A DNA stretch of 64,000 nt, taken from Anarhynchus alexandrinus. Taxonomy: Eukaryota; Chordata; Aves; Charadriiformes; Charadriidae. The notes beneath the pieces were generated by a model that was given only the letters and a program-made list of their open reading frames with translations, was not told the DNA's origin and made no database searches. Of this stretch, positions 12,801 through 27,700 are shown one piece after another. Position numbers and translations under genes: made by a program. Location of the stretch: NCBI GenBank assembly GCA_008711295.1, contig VUYV01000182.1, positions 829,699 through 893,698 of the forward strand, written 5' to 3'. Position 1 is the first letter of the stretch; each line of letters starts with the position of its first letter.

Positions 12801-15800
12801 TTCCCTACGGGTCACTGTAGTGCAGAATGAAGGAGGACACACTGAAGGATATGCAACCGCTTATAAAATGAGACGGGGACAGAAAAGGCATTACAACTGT
12901 ATTTTCTCACCTAAAGATCTGTTCTACTTAGACTCTACCCATGAAAACATAACAATGAAACGTAACATGAATTTCGCCACTTGGTTTGGATCAGCCAGAG
13001 CTGTCACGTAAACAAAAGCCGGTATCTTCACATATTAATTGCTAACAGAAACTCCCACTATACTGCAGTAATCTGTGAGGCAAAAAAGAAGCATCGCAAC
13101 CAAACACTGTACTTCGGAGCAGTTGTACTCGCTACGACTGAGGGACTAACTACAGCAAAAAGCAGTAGCAGGGGAGCATCTAGGAGCATGGTAAGCATAT
13201 ACGATACTGCTCCTGAATACTTTTTGCACCTGAAGCCACCGGCAGCTCAGAGAGTTCATCAGTCAGCCATGGTTTCCATATATTTACTAACTTTCCATGG
13301 ATTTCTCTTGCATGAATTTGTGTAGCTGTTCCTTGCATGCAAAAACTTGTTCTTCCCAATGCCATACGCTGTATAGACTGATTCAAGAATGTGATGGGGT
13401 TTTCCTTTCTCTCTCTTTTTGCTTTTAAGCCTCAAACTGTATGTTATCTACAGGTATAATGTATAATAGTATAATAAATGTATAAATAAACAAACAGTAT
13501 AACAGGTATAAATACACAGTATAACAGGTATAATAAAAATATTTAGTATTTCAATAAAAATTATCAGTATGATTTTAAAAAAAAAAGCCCAATATTCCTC
13601 TTAATTAACACAAGAGCAGAAGACATTTTGGGTATCAAGTAAAAGAAAAAGTTATATTGATTCCTCTTTTTCAAGCTACAAGGGCATTTTCCAAGCCAAA
13701 GCCAATTTGGGAGACTTCCGAGACCCCAGTCTACAAAGTTTTGGCTTTGTATGTATTGTATATATTCCATAGCAACATACATGTATGATATCTGACACGT
13801 TTAAGCAACATACGTTTTTTCTTCACACATGTTAATCATCCTGTCATCAAAATGTCCTTTTACATATATATATAAAAAGGCAACTGAGACAATTTTAGTC
13901 TTTTCCATGTAGAGCTGAATTGCATCATTTCAACAAAATAAATGAAGTGAATTCTTCTTCAGTGGATGCTATGATATTTTTGCATCAGTAAGACTTTTCT
14001 ATTAAAAATAAGTCGTAACATTAATAGTACCCACATACCTTGTGCAAAATTATTTCTAATAAATAAGATAGGAAGGACAGACATGGAAAATAATCCTTTT
14101 TGTTCCATTAAAAATAATAAAGAATGCAGAGCTGAAGATCACTAAGCAGAGATCAAAACTCCATTGCATTAAATGACATACAACGAACAGATGAAGTAGT
14201 CTCTTCCCTAAATATTTTAGAATTTATAATTATTATATGTTTCAGACATACCTGTTTTTTAAACAAGTACAATCCTTCCCCTTAGGTTATTTTTCCTATC
14301 CTAATATTTAATGGCATGGAAAAATAATATTTAAAAATGTAAGAAAAAAATATTAAAACTTTACAGATAAATTAAGGGGTGTTATTTCAAGACAACATTA
14401 ATCTCTTCTACTGGTTAGATATACAGTCTTTTTACTCTTATTCATCATAGCTTCTAGTAACCATAAAATACAATTTAATCTTAAAGTTTCTTTTCATCAC
14501 CCATTGTTCTAATAACTAGATCACAGTGTCTGGCAAGACAGATGAAGAAACCAGATGGATTTCTTCCCAGATTTGCAGGCCATAAATGAGAAGTTCCACA
14601 ATAGAGAGAACTCTGGCACCAAAAATGAAAGAAAAAATCCTTTCCAGTCATTCAAGCCAAATGATACCAACCCTGGCCTATTTAGTTATCCAGCCAATTT
14701 AGCGATGGCAAACACTTCAACTGTAACTTCAGCTCTTAAGGCTATTTATACCATCAAAGTCTCAGATGGCAGGGGCAGGAATGACCGACACATAGGAAAC
14801 AAGGACAAGGACCAAAAATTCATCTTCAGATAAATACTAGGAAATGGAATACATTCCAAACCACATAATGGACACACACCACTGTTTTCAAACAAGATGA
14901 AAAAGAAGAAGTTCAGGGACTTAAGATATGTACCAGAGACTGAACAAAATTCTTCCAAATATCAGGTATCTGCAAACTGAAATTAAAAAAAACCTTGCAA
15001 ACTAATTTTTAAGTTACAGATCCAAATTAGCTAGCTGCAAATGCAAGCTAAATTTAAAAATTTAATACAAACTAAAATATAAGGCCTGATTCTCAAATAT
15101 GAGAAAACAAGTGCATTGTCCTCCAAATAACTGAACAGAAAATAAACTGTAAGAAAACTCAAACAAGTCTGTATTAGTTCATCCTTTAAATAAGCTCTGT
15201 TTGCACAGCAAGAAGTTTCTCAGAAATAGAAATAGCTGTATTATTATAAAGATGATGACACACAACATGAAGAATTTTGAAGTGCTTTATGAAGAGCAAT
15301 TAGGTAGCTATACAATTTACCTGTAAGGCATAAAAAAAGATGTGCCATTTATTTTCCAGATCAGCAAACTAGCAGAAATGACCCCTCCCCTTAGTTGCTA
15401 TAAAAGCTAAAGCAACTCCAGAATCAATGAAGTTACACAGGCTTTACAGAGATGTAAATGAAAGCAGAAGTTAGCATAAATGATTTGCTTAATCATTCAG
15501 AAATAACGAGGAATCAGAGATTATGAGAAATCAGAAGTTGCAACTCACCCAGCTCAAAAATTACTGCACAACGTACCGTTACAATTGCTTACCATCACTT
15601 AATTTTGCTTCGCACAGTCCTTATAAAAGTTGCTACCTAAACATAGCTTGCTTTCTGTTAAAATAACCAAGATTCAGACAAAAACCTTTTTTTCTTCTAT
15701 ATTCATATTGCAGATTTGTTGCATCAGGAACTTCTTCAATGAGCTCACTCTATAGAAACAGACAGTGTATTAACACATTTTCTCCCAAGGTGAGAAAACA

Positions 15801-18800
15801 GATTAAGGTTATGACCAAAATGACAGGCCTGTGGCTTCCTTGAATACTTTAATAGAGTCAACAAATCAACAGTGGTCACTGATGACAACAGATGAGGGAA
15901 GACAATAGATGGAAGGAGGGGAATTAGCGATGCTGCTATAATAGTCTAATCAGGAACTTGAGCATAAAAATCTTTTTCACCTTCAACCTGTCTAAATACG
16001 CTCTTTTTGCCTGCTCATATAAAAATATATGGCATATTCTACCTCTGGGGACATGTGGGTTCACATCTCTACTCTGCGAAAGCAGGTAAGGAACAGAAGC
16101 GTAACAGTTAGTCAAAGATGCAGTAAAGGGTTTTTGCATATCAAAGAGATGATACACACAGAGGTATGTATTTCAGTATTTTCTTGCATAATTGCAAATC
16201 TTGCTGAAGCGGCAGTTACAAAGGCTTCCACACAGCCTTTGTAAGAGAAAATTTCTGTAAAGAGGAAAGGTCAGTGATACGGACTTCAGCAACACAAAAT
16301 GGACAAATCGAATTTTGGGGAAAAAATAGGATGAAACCATTAGCGTGGATCCAAGTTTACTTTCAGCTGTGATTTAAGCAGAGCTAGTGACCAAAAACCA
16401 CAATGTCACATTTTATGTATTTTTAAGAATCCGGGTGTCTATGTGCCCCTAAATTTATGCATCAGAAACAGCAGACAACTTTCTGTTCTACACCTTCCTT
16501 CACTGCAGAATTTACACATCTTGAACATCCAACTCAAAGGCTCCTTTCCTACCCTCAGTTCTGCCTTATTCTTCTTATTTCGCATTATTCTACTGATTTT
16601 TATTTCTCCTTTTTTAATCTACTACATTCATATTTAGCTTTTTTTAAAAAAAAACACACACACAAAAAAATTAGTGAATACAAGTGGGAGCAGATTCTAT
16701 GCCCCCAAGGACTATTTTTCTCAAACATTAATACAAACAGGGACTAAAAGAAACAGTTTATCCCAAAATTCCTCTACTCCTCCCAAGCCTTCAGGCAATC
16801 TCTCTGTTAGCCACCTTATGACTGCTTCAGAAATAAAGAGGCACGGTAGTTTCCATGGCTTCACCTCTGCAGATGCGTGAGAATTCCACACCAGACTCAA
16901 CCACCTCCTAACTCCACACATTACTCACCAGCACTGGTGCACCAGTGCTCGTGAGTACAGTCTTATATTGCTTATCTCTCCTTACAACATACCACATGCA
17001 GCGTAACCCAAATTTAAAACCTTAGCTGAATGGATAATTGAGGAATAAGCACTATCATACATTTTTGTAGTGTGCATTTGTACATTTTGGCAGTGATGAC
17101 ATTATTGCTAGGGATGTTTGGGCAGATGTCTTACATCAAAATCCCCTGTGCTCTTTTTTTTATATATTTTTCCCCCTCTCAGAGACAAAGCTTACAACCC
17201 TGAGATAAAAAGAGTTCACTTTTAGTCTTTTGCTCTTTGCATTTTAATTTTTTTATTTGGAACGAAAATTGAGACAACACAGAGGGAACTTGGCAGATCT
17301 AAAGCTTGGCAAGAGATAATGAATTTATGTAGCAAACATATGAGAACAAGAATATGTCAGGAGGAATTTGTCTGCGATCTTTTTCTCAAACAGACCAAAA
17401 AGATGCTAATAACCATGTTAATAGGGACAGGGGAATGAGGAGGAGGGACGGGTGCAGAAATTAAAGAATAGTATCCAGGAGGACAAGCCAGCTCAGATAA
17501 TTTATCTGCATAGCACTTGACACATGAATGGCACCTTCTATGCCAGGAAAAGAACTTCGTGATGAGTTTGCCAGTGAGCTTGGTGCTGCTTCAGCTAGAG
17601 CCCTGTCTTGATTTCAAATGCATTTCTTTTTCTTACCAAGTACAGGAGAAAAGAAGTACTACCTTATATAGCCATTACAGTTACTTAAAATCTTCAATGC
17701 TGGTTTTAGATTGTTTGCCCATTATCTTATAGCAAATGCAAAACGTACACACATAATAAATTTTATTTTACCTGCTATTATTACATGACTTTATTCACAC
17801 TTGTAAATTTCTGCATTTCCATATTCAAATCCTATGCTTCCCTCACATGGCAAAAAAATGAAGTTTTTAAGCTGTATGAACTTTCTACCTCTGAGCAAAC
17901 CCAAACCTACCACCCACCCCTCTGTATTTCAAGCCTTTGACGCAACTTAGCTGCAAGCTTGAAGGAAAAGAGCGCAAGAAGATAGAGACAAGCTGCAACC
18001 CTGGCATCTATGTAGGTTTCAATGTGATGCTTTTCACACATCTTTGACTCTCAGGCCAAAGAGCATTTTACAGGAAGAAAACAAAGAGTGCTTGGGGCAT
18101 TGCAACCATTGGCTTAAGTAACAGCATGGTCAGGGACTTTATTTTGATGATCTTAGAAAAGAAAGTGCTTATCTTAGCGTCCATGGTTGGGGGAGATTCC
18201 TTTACTTCCCAACCAGTCTCCCATTTTTAGAAGGAAGCCATGCCAACGTATTTCTAGGCTGAGATTCATTATCTAACCATAGCCAAAAATATAAAGTCAA
18301 CTCTGCCCTCTCACCAGAGCATGCCAGTCTAGCCGAAATACACAACTAAAAGTGTTTTAATTTATTAAGGTTTATTTTTTTTTAGTTCAATCATATCAGA
18401 ATTCAAGGATGCTGCATTCCTAATCTTTACTGAGAAAAGGAAGTAAAAACTCCAAAATCTCCCTTTTATATCCTCCTTAAGCGCTATAGAAAAATCACCT
18501 CCAGCCTTTAAAAACAGGAACTGAAGTTGTGAGTGAGTGGAAACAGTATATGCCAAGCTATTTGGCATTAAATCACTGAATTTTTCTTCAAAATTAGGAT
18601 GCTGCTTTAAGATGACCAAGCACAGGGAAATCGTTTGAAATAATTCAGAAATATAATTCTTCTTCAGTATGCTCCAAAAGAAGTTTCAATATACGTAAGT
18701 TCACCATAAGCAGAATCAACTAACCGAATCAGTGAATTAAACTATATTTTAACCCAGACTATTTCAGGACCGTTACAAGAGAAGACCTGGAAAGATGTCT

Positions 18801-21755
18801 TTCTTTACAAGATTCATAGGGGATGTGCACACATATCAGTATTTGATGACATTGTGCACAGTCTTGTTGCAGAATCCAGAGGATTTTAACTTTCACTAAT
18901 ATAACAGGGTAAGAACGCTTCTGTTGAATATATTTTCCTGCAGGCCAGCAAACTGGTAGAATACCAGGAAAACATTCCAAAAGGAAAAATACTTTTTTCA
19001 TCTTTGGTTTCATCATCTACTTTTTCCTTTCTTTTACTCTTGTTGTTAGACTTTGACAGACACTTTTCCAGGAGTTCCTGATAAAAAAATCCTCGATTAG
19101 ATGGCTTTTGAAATTAAAGCTGCCTATATGGGAAAAAACACCATTTTTTAAATACTGAAATTGACTCATCACAACATTCTGTCCAGAGATAACAAGTAGG
19201 CTGACTAGTACTTCAGCTGTGAATTTATTTAAATGTAGACATACACATGCAGTATTAGGAAGGCAAAAACAGGATATGAAATAAACATAAGGCATCAGCT
19301 CTAAGCTCACTGTCAAGAGTATACCAAGGCTTCTAACCACAGAGTTCAGCTGAAGGTAACTATCTGTCAAATGTAATCTGTGCAAGTGAATATGCTTAAG
19401 CTGGTGCTATGAATCAACCAAAATTGCTTTGGTCTTATTGACATTCAATTGCAAGAAGTTGCAGCTCATCCAGTCCAATAGACATCTGACAACACCACGA
19501 GTGCTTCAGTGACAGGAAGCTTTAAATATAGATGCAACTATCATCACAATACACATGGAACTAAACTTTATGATCCCTCATACCATCTTCAGAAACTGGT
19601 CATCAGCTCGGTGCCATAAGACTACATGGTCATCCTCTCTGCCTGTTGCAGATTTCTGCAGTTAACAAATCACTGTGACTAAAAAAACAGAAAAAGAAAG
19701 AATACAGATTGACTGACAGAAAAAGACCACTTGATCTTTTATCACTGTCCCATTAAATCTCTCTCTGAAATCCACTTTTGCCATTACCATCTTTGTTTGC
19801 CTTTTAAAAATAAAATGCCAGATCAAAATTTGTTCAAACTCTTTGCTTTAGTTAAGGGCCAGATTTTCAGCTACTATAAACTGCCTTCAGCTTCAGCAAA
19901 GCCAATTTACACCTGCTGAGATTCAGACCTCAAATAAGTTAAATTTACTTTCTTCCTCACAGCTGTTCTTTATAGCTTGAAACAAGATGTCCAATAATGT
20001 GTGTATGTGGGACGCTGGACAATAATGCATTTTGCATACTGGGTCCCAAAAGAAGACCTGATTTGTGTCCTAACTTTGCACAAAAGGAACGCCACCTGCA
20101 ACCATCCATGTCCTTGTTTGACCCTTTTCTCTCAGAGAACTCCTGCTATTTCAGTGGTCGATGCTGAAATACAGCACAGTGCCTTTTTCTATATATTTTT
20201 CTATATATTTTCTACATATTTTTATGTAGCCCTACTGTTTACAGGAGTTATGCTTGCCCTCCCCAGCTCCTGCTGCCTCATTCCTTCCCTCATCATACAG
20301 TGATCTGAAACCATCCCAGAGCCACAAACAGATAAAGGAAGTTGGAGAGGAAATATGTTGACCACATCCAGCTTGCAACCATGTTTAAGGGGATGCACAC
20401 TGTATTTTTGGGGGGAAAGCAGGGAGAGAGACTCACACCCATGTTCTGAGCACTCTGAACAGTTATGCCCATGCTCTGAGAAATCCAGTGTACAAAAAAC
20501 AGAGACTTGAGGAAGAAACCTCATCAGGGGACCACAGCGACAGAACCATCTTAAAACAGAAGGGCTGGAGAGGATAAAGGGACAGTAGAAGAAATGGTAA
20601 AGAACAGCGAAGGGGAAGGAAAAAGCATAAGGTCGAGAGGGGCAAGTTGTCTCTTTGCCTTTCCTTCTTTTGCCTCAGGCCCATATCGGCCTTTCCTTTT
20701 CTTGACTTAACTGGGATGAATTTTAATTGCAGCCTCTCTACGTGTTTTATACACTATGTACTCTCTACTTGTGTGGAGTGGATTTCCCATTCATCACAGG
20801 ATTGCAGGCAAAAATCCCAGGAGCATTTTGCTTTCCTTCAAAGTTGGCTTTGCTAAAATCAATAACTTTAGGGCTGTTTCCTCTGTCTAGCACATACCCC
20901 CACCCCACAACCATTTCAAATTTCATGATTTTATGATCATTTGATTTTTTTTATCTCCATATACAGATTTATATTTGCAATCTTTCCATGATAACTGATA
21001 ATATTCTATACTATTTCAATAACAGTATAAAGGCAACAATCTTGCAGCAACAGTGGAAATACGCTCTCATTTGTAGTTTTAACACAGTCAATATCCTAAC
21101 TGATCTCTAACAATCTCTCTTCCTACTGTCTCCTCCTCAATACTCCAGCATTCTTCAAATCAAAGTTCTGGTTTTCTTAGGGACCCGTTATATGTCTGAA
21201 ATATTTTTATTGCTTGGGCTTTTTTTCCCCAACCACCTGCAAGTCTACTGCAACAGCCAAGAATCACAACTACATTAAATTGTCCTTACCTTGTATGCAA
21301 ACCACTGAACTTTAAAAAACAAAGGAAAAAAAAAGGTGGGGGGAGGAAGGGGAGTGGGGAGTGTGGAAGCAGGAGTGTATCCTACTGCAGATTGAGTATC
21401 ATCCCTCAGCAATATTTTTACATCTCTTCCAGCTTTATATTAGCTCTCCCTTCACTAAAACTGTGTATCTTGGCATTTTAAATCCCCCTTCATTTTCCTG
21501 GTTGTCTGTCTTATTCCAATAATATCTTTCTTATCCTTGAAAACATGTCACTCCAATTCAGCAGTCTTATTACATATGCTCCTAGCATTTGTATAAGAGA
21601 TATTTAGCTTTTCTTTTTGCCCTCCTTTACTTTTCTTTTTCACTATCTCCTACAATGTTAATCCCTTCTCAACGGGAAATGGTTTTCCTTCAATCCAAGT
21701 CTTTCTTTTTGTGCATAGATCCACTAGTTCAGCTTGAATTCCCTGAAGAACAACA

Positions 21756-21786
<31 letters not shown>

Positions 21787-24700
21787 GGTGGGGAGGGGGG
21801 AAGGGGAAGAAAAACATGAAACCCTGGAGTGGTCCTGAAGCAATTAACTCTGATCAAGAACAAGCCATGTATTAATACAAATTTGACCCTAAACAGTGAA
21901 ATCAGAAAGGACCTGGAATGCAGACTGATCCATAAGGTGGTTTACAGGCTTAAGACAAACTAATAGCTGTTTCATGAATAAAGCCTTCAAGATGCAAAAA
22001 TGCAAGTAACAGCAAGCAGAAGGATCCAAAATCAGAATTGTGTACATCATTAATTTTTTGGACAAGGGTAATTTTAGTACTGTGTTAAAACCGAGTGATA
22101 TAACCCACAGTGTCAATTATCTGATAAACAAGGATGAAGACAAAGAAAGATCAGTGGGAAAAGAGACAGCTTTTGAAATTGTCTGTATTTTTAAAGAATT
22201 AGTGTTTAAATAAGTAAACATTGCTTTAAAATAAACAGTTGAATCAGAGATTAGAAATCCTTCTGCCACAGAGCACACATTCTAATTATGGACTGGCAAT
22301 TTTCATTTAATCTTTTGTTGGCAAGTACTTCACCAGTATTTCAGTAGTATGAAGTAATATTAAAATGGTTAACTACAGCTCTGCCACTTTCTACCCCAAC
22401 CAGTACTGTACCAATGAAAAATACTGTTTATTGCCTGTGTCAGTAGAGCTCTATGAATCTATTGGTGATGCCTCAGGACAGAATAAACATATCTGAGCAG
22501 GGGAGTGGCAGAGACAACCCAAGAGTTCAAGATTGTAAATACAGATTCTGTTAAAAATTAAAGTAATTAACAAATAAGCTTTACTCTAACTACTATCTTA
22601 ATCATTGATCAATCTCTGTTCTTTTCACATAGAAAGGTTTAACAAGTGACTCTTGTGCTGCAAATGAGTTCCAAACAATAAAACATAATAAGAGGATGCT
22701 AGTCATCAGATCTGAAAATACATGGAGAACAATTGCTTTCTTGCTGCATAATGACTCTATTTTCCCCAAGTCACAGAACAAATCAGATCCAAGATATGAT
22801 GATCACTATAGTAACATGAAAGGAGACAAGTATTAAGGATTCAACAAGCTGCTTTTTTAGCAACTAAAACAGTTACATAAAATAGACTTGCCAAAATTAA
22901 TTGAAACAAAAGGTCTGAAAGTACATTTTAGATAATGTCATAACAATGCACATTTTCCCTCTGCCCCCTCCATTTAAAATACAGCACAACCACTGATTCT
23001 GAATTTTCCTGAACTACTTGTAATCATGTAAATTAGGGATGAGATGTAGATGTCAAATGAAACATCCCTTCTGAATAAAGTCTCTGTTCTTCGCTAGTCA
23101 AAGACTAAGCAGATACCCACACAAATGAAGGGAGTGTTACTAATGTACAATTATTAACCCTGTATTACACTATCAGCTGTAGATTAAATTCCAGTCTTTT
23201 GAATTGATTATACATGAAGAATTTTGCACTACTTTGCACTGCTCAGTACTGGGACTTGTAAGTCATTCCCAAATTTAATGCAAGAATACATTGGTTCTAC
23301 AACAGCTGAACAGCTCTGCTGGGACTAGAATGTTGAAAATCCACCCCTCTGTCTCATTTTGTGATGATTTACATAAGAAGAAAGCAATTACTCTTGCCCT
23401 CTGAATGCCTTGCCACAGAAGTTCCATGTATCCAGTTAAGGGATTTTTACTAAAAAAACTCTCATCTTTTCTTTCAAGGCTTAGTTTCTCTTCATGGTCA
23501 AGGATTCACAAAATTCTGCCTTTGATTCCTTTCATATTCCTCCCAGCAACTTTACTTCAGGCCCTTCCGTCCTCCTCTGTGTCCTGCTTTCTTCCTTCCA
23601 TCACAAAGTCCTTTAGAAACAGTCATTCAACTACGCCTTTGTACTGTAACTCTCCTATACTTTTTGATGGCAATTCACTGTAAGCTACAATATTAACAAC
23701 TGCTTTTCTCCAGAGTTACTAGACATCTTAACCAGCAAACCTTTGCAGTAGATCCAAACTATGCTGTTAATTGAACATAGACCAAACCTGATTTAGGGGG
23801 ACTGTGTTTTGGCAGCTTATTTTTTGAAAAAGCTATAGGAAAAAGTTTATGCAGCAGCTCCCTCAACCACATTTTGCTGAAGATGAGCCAAGAGAGGACC
23901 AGGGGAGGCTGCTCAGAAAGTTCCTAGTGGTTTCCTGTGCACTATAGTATACAGGGCTTGAGTTAAGGCATGGACAGGCCAGGGAGATCACTGATCAACA
24001 GCAAAGCTGAGGATGCCAACAAACACGATTTAAGGAAAAGGATAAAAGCCCTTCAAATATAATAAAATGCACTTGGAAGTCCAACAGAAGAGCGGTAATC
24101 GTTTACCAACCTATTACATACATGATTACCTGCCTTACAGACAAGAGGTAAATGCATAAGGCACAAGTAAGTAGTAACTTGAAAAGACAGAATATCTACC
24201 ATCAAGCAGGCCACCCAGAGAAGCTCAGAGATGAGAGACTTTTTCTGTTGACCAGTCCTGACTCCAAGAACCATGGAAGTCCCATGGGACATGGTCATCA
24301 AGCTAGAAAGAGAAAGGCACATATCTGAGAATAGAATCATCTAGGTTGGAAGGTACTGCTAAGATCATTGAGTCCAACCATAAACCTAACACTGCCAAAA
24401 ACACCACTAAACCATGTACCTAAACACCATGTCTACCCATCCTGTGATTCCACCACTTCCCTGGGCAGCCTGTTCCAATGTTTGATAACCCATTCTGTGA
24501 ATAAATTTTTCCTAATATCCATCCTAAACCTCCCCTGGTGCAACTTGTGGCCATTTCTTCTTGTCCTATCACTTGTTACTTGGGAGAAGAGACCAACACC
24601 CACCTCACTACAGCCTCCCTTCAGGTAGTTGTAGAGAGTGATAAGGTCTCCCCTCAGCCTCCTTTTCTCCAGACTAAACAATCCCAGTTCCCTCAGCTGC

Positions 24701-27700
24701 TTCTCATGAGACCTGTGCTCTAGACCCCTCACCAGCTCTGTTGCCCTTCTCTGGACATGCTCCAGTACCTCAATGTTTTGCTTGTATAGAGCAGCCCAAA
24801 ACTGAACACAGTATTTGAGATGCAGCCTCACCAGTGCTGAGTACAGCAGGACAGTCACTTTCCTAGTCCTGCTGGACACCCTATTCCTGATACAGCCCAA
24901 GATACTGTTTGGCCTTCTTGTCCACCCGGGTACACTGCTGGCTCACATTCAGCCATCTGTCAACCAACACCCCCAGGTCCTTTTCCATCAAGCAGCTTTC
25001 CAGCCACTCTTCCCCAAGCCTGTAGTGCTGCATGAGGTTGTTGTGACCCAAGTACAGGACCTGGTGCTTCACCTTGTTGAACCTCATACCATTGGCCTCA
25101 GCCCATTGATCCAGCCTGTCCAGATCCCTCTGTAGAGCCATCCTACCCTCAAGCAGATCAACACTCCCACCTAACTTGGTGTCATCTGCAAACTTACTGA
25201 GGGTGCACTGATCCCCTCATCCAGGTCACTGATAAAGATATTAAACAAAACCGGCCCCAATACTGAGTCCTGGGGAACACCACTTGTGACTGGCTGCCAA
25301 CCGGATTTAACTCCATTCACCACAACTCTTTGGGCCCAGCCAGCCAGCCATTTTTTTTCCCCCCCAGTAAAGTGTACACTCATCCAAGCCATGAGCAGCC
25401 AGTTTCTCCAGGAGAATGCTGTGGGAAACTATGTCAAAGGCTTTACTAAAGTTGAGGTAGACAACACCCACAGCCTTTCACTTATGCACTAAGTGGGTCA
25501 CCTTGTCATAGAAAGAGATCAGGTTAGTCAAGCAGGACCTCCACCCATGCTTTCTGGGCCTGATCACCTGGTTGTCCTGCACATGCTACCCTCCCAGGCA
25601 CTGAGGTCAGAGTGACAGGCCTGTAGTTCCCCAGATCCTCCCTGGGCCCTTCTTGTAGACGGGTGTCACATTTGCAACCGGGACCTCCCCGGTTAGCCAG
25701 GACTGCTGATAAATGAAGAAAAGTGGCCTGGTGAGCACATCCAGCATGTCCCTCAGTACCCTTGGGTGGGTCCCATCCAGCCCTACAGGCTTGTGTGCGT
25801 TTAAGTGCTGTAGGAGGTCACTCAGCATTTCCCTTGGATTACGGGGGCTTCATTCTGCTCCCCATCCTTGTTCTCTAGCTCAGGGGGCTGGGTACTCAGG
25901 CAACAACTGGTCCTACTACTAAAGACTGAGGCAAAGAAGGCATTAAGTACCTTAGTCTTTTCCTCATCCTTGGTCACTACGTTTCCCTCTCCTGTTTAAT
26001 AAAGGATGGAGATTATCCTTACTCCTCCTTTTATTGCTAATGTATTTACAGAAACATTTTTTATTGTACTTAACAGTAGAAGCCAGATTAAGTTCTAGGC
26101 AGGCTTTGGCCCTTCTAATTTTCTCCCTACATAGCCTCACAACATCTTTGTAGTGCTCATGAGTGGCCTGCTCTTTCTTCCAAAGGCCAAAAACTCTCCT
26201 TTTTCTCCCCTGAGTTGCAACCATAGCTCTCTGTTCAGCCAGGCCGGTCTTTTTTCCTGATGGCTCATTTTTCGGCACATGGGGACAGCCAGATGCTGCA
26301 TCTTTAAGACTTCCTTCTTGAAAAATGTCCAGCCTTCCTGGACTCCTTTGCCCTCCAGGACTGCTTCAGAAGCCTGCAGTTCTGAAATGTCAGATTAGGA
26401 GCAATATTGATAGTTTAATCTATGCTGCCACTGAATATCACATGCTGATTTGCCTACAGGTGCAACAGCAATGAACTTGACAAGATACACAGGCCATCTA
26501 CAATCAGAGTCATAGCAATGGTACACCTAAATACCACCAGAAAGGAGAGAAGAGAGGTTCAAGAGGAAAATATTTTGGCTTTAATTCAGGAGGCAGAAGA
26601 TCAAAGCCAGTGCCATTCTTTGAAATGCTGCCAGTATCACAAAGGGTCAGACAAGCAAGGTTTCATGATTCTGCACACAATCGAACAAACAGGGCGTGGA
26701 ATTTAGGTAAATTTGGAACTGAGACACTTTTCTGGAATAGATAGAATCAAAGAAGGGTAAGCTTCTCCTACACCAAAGTAGGGCCAGTTTACTTGTTTAT
26801 CAAATTAGGAAAGAAACCAATCAAGTTTAGGGAAAAAAAAAACCTTAAAAGTATTCTAAAAAAAAAAAAGTCCAAACTATGCATGTATGTACACTGTGAC
26901 AAAATATGCCTGTCTTTGAAATCTAAAGCCTAAGATGTTTGAACCTGAATATCAAGAATTACATAGATCATACCACTGAAAAAAAGTGTTGCTATACCTT
27001 AAAGAAAGTTCAAATTTTGATAAGGTAATTGAGCTAACTGTATTAAAACATACTACAGAAGCTGGTATACCAGCTCTCCCCCCCCCTACTTTTTTTCTTT
27101 TAATAAAAAGCAGCACATTCAGATTCAATGGGAAATCAGAAAAGCAGCAGAAATAGAAAATACAATTTTCAATTAGCCCTGCACACATCAAAGAACAATG
27201 CAGAAATTAAAATTATAGACATGATGCATGACCAGGTCTTGAGGCGCTTGTTCTGATAATCCATCAAATCAAGTCTATACAGGGTGAATTGGTTGGAAAA
27301 GCACATGGACAAATACTGTATACTGGAAAAGGCAACTTGGCTTTTGTGGAAGGAAATCAAGATCCAACTTTGAGTTCTTTGAAGCAGTTAAGAAGCATGT
27401 GGATAAGGAAGAACTGACCAATATAATGTACTGGCTTTCCAGAAAAGTTTCAAACTCTGTAGAGATTAAATGGCCACATTTCACACAGACAGAAGTTTAT
27501 CAGTAGGTAACTCCAACAATGCCTGCTATTTAACACTTTGTATAGGCTTGAAAACAGTGGTTAGTGAGGTGAAAAAGGATGTTGTTAATACTTCCAGACA
27601 GTAAAAGCCAAACCTTACTTCAAAGTTTCAAAAGGATCTCAAAATTGTTAAGGAAGAGGCAATAAAGTAGCAGACTAAATGTATTAACTACTAGGTAGCA

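Noticed and set aside
19017..19385. 122-codon minus-strand ORF as a separate gene
   Set aside because: Part of it is the C-terminal continuation of the L2 reverse transcriptase relic; the rest is not recognisable.
24433..26278. Five separate minus-strand ORFs as host genes
   Set aside because: All are frames of one decayed CR1 ORF2, in order from C-terminus to N-terminus.
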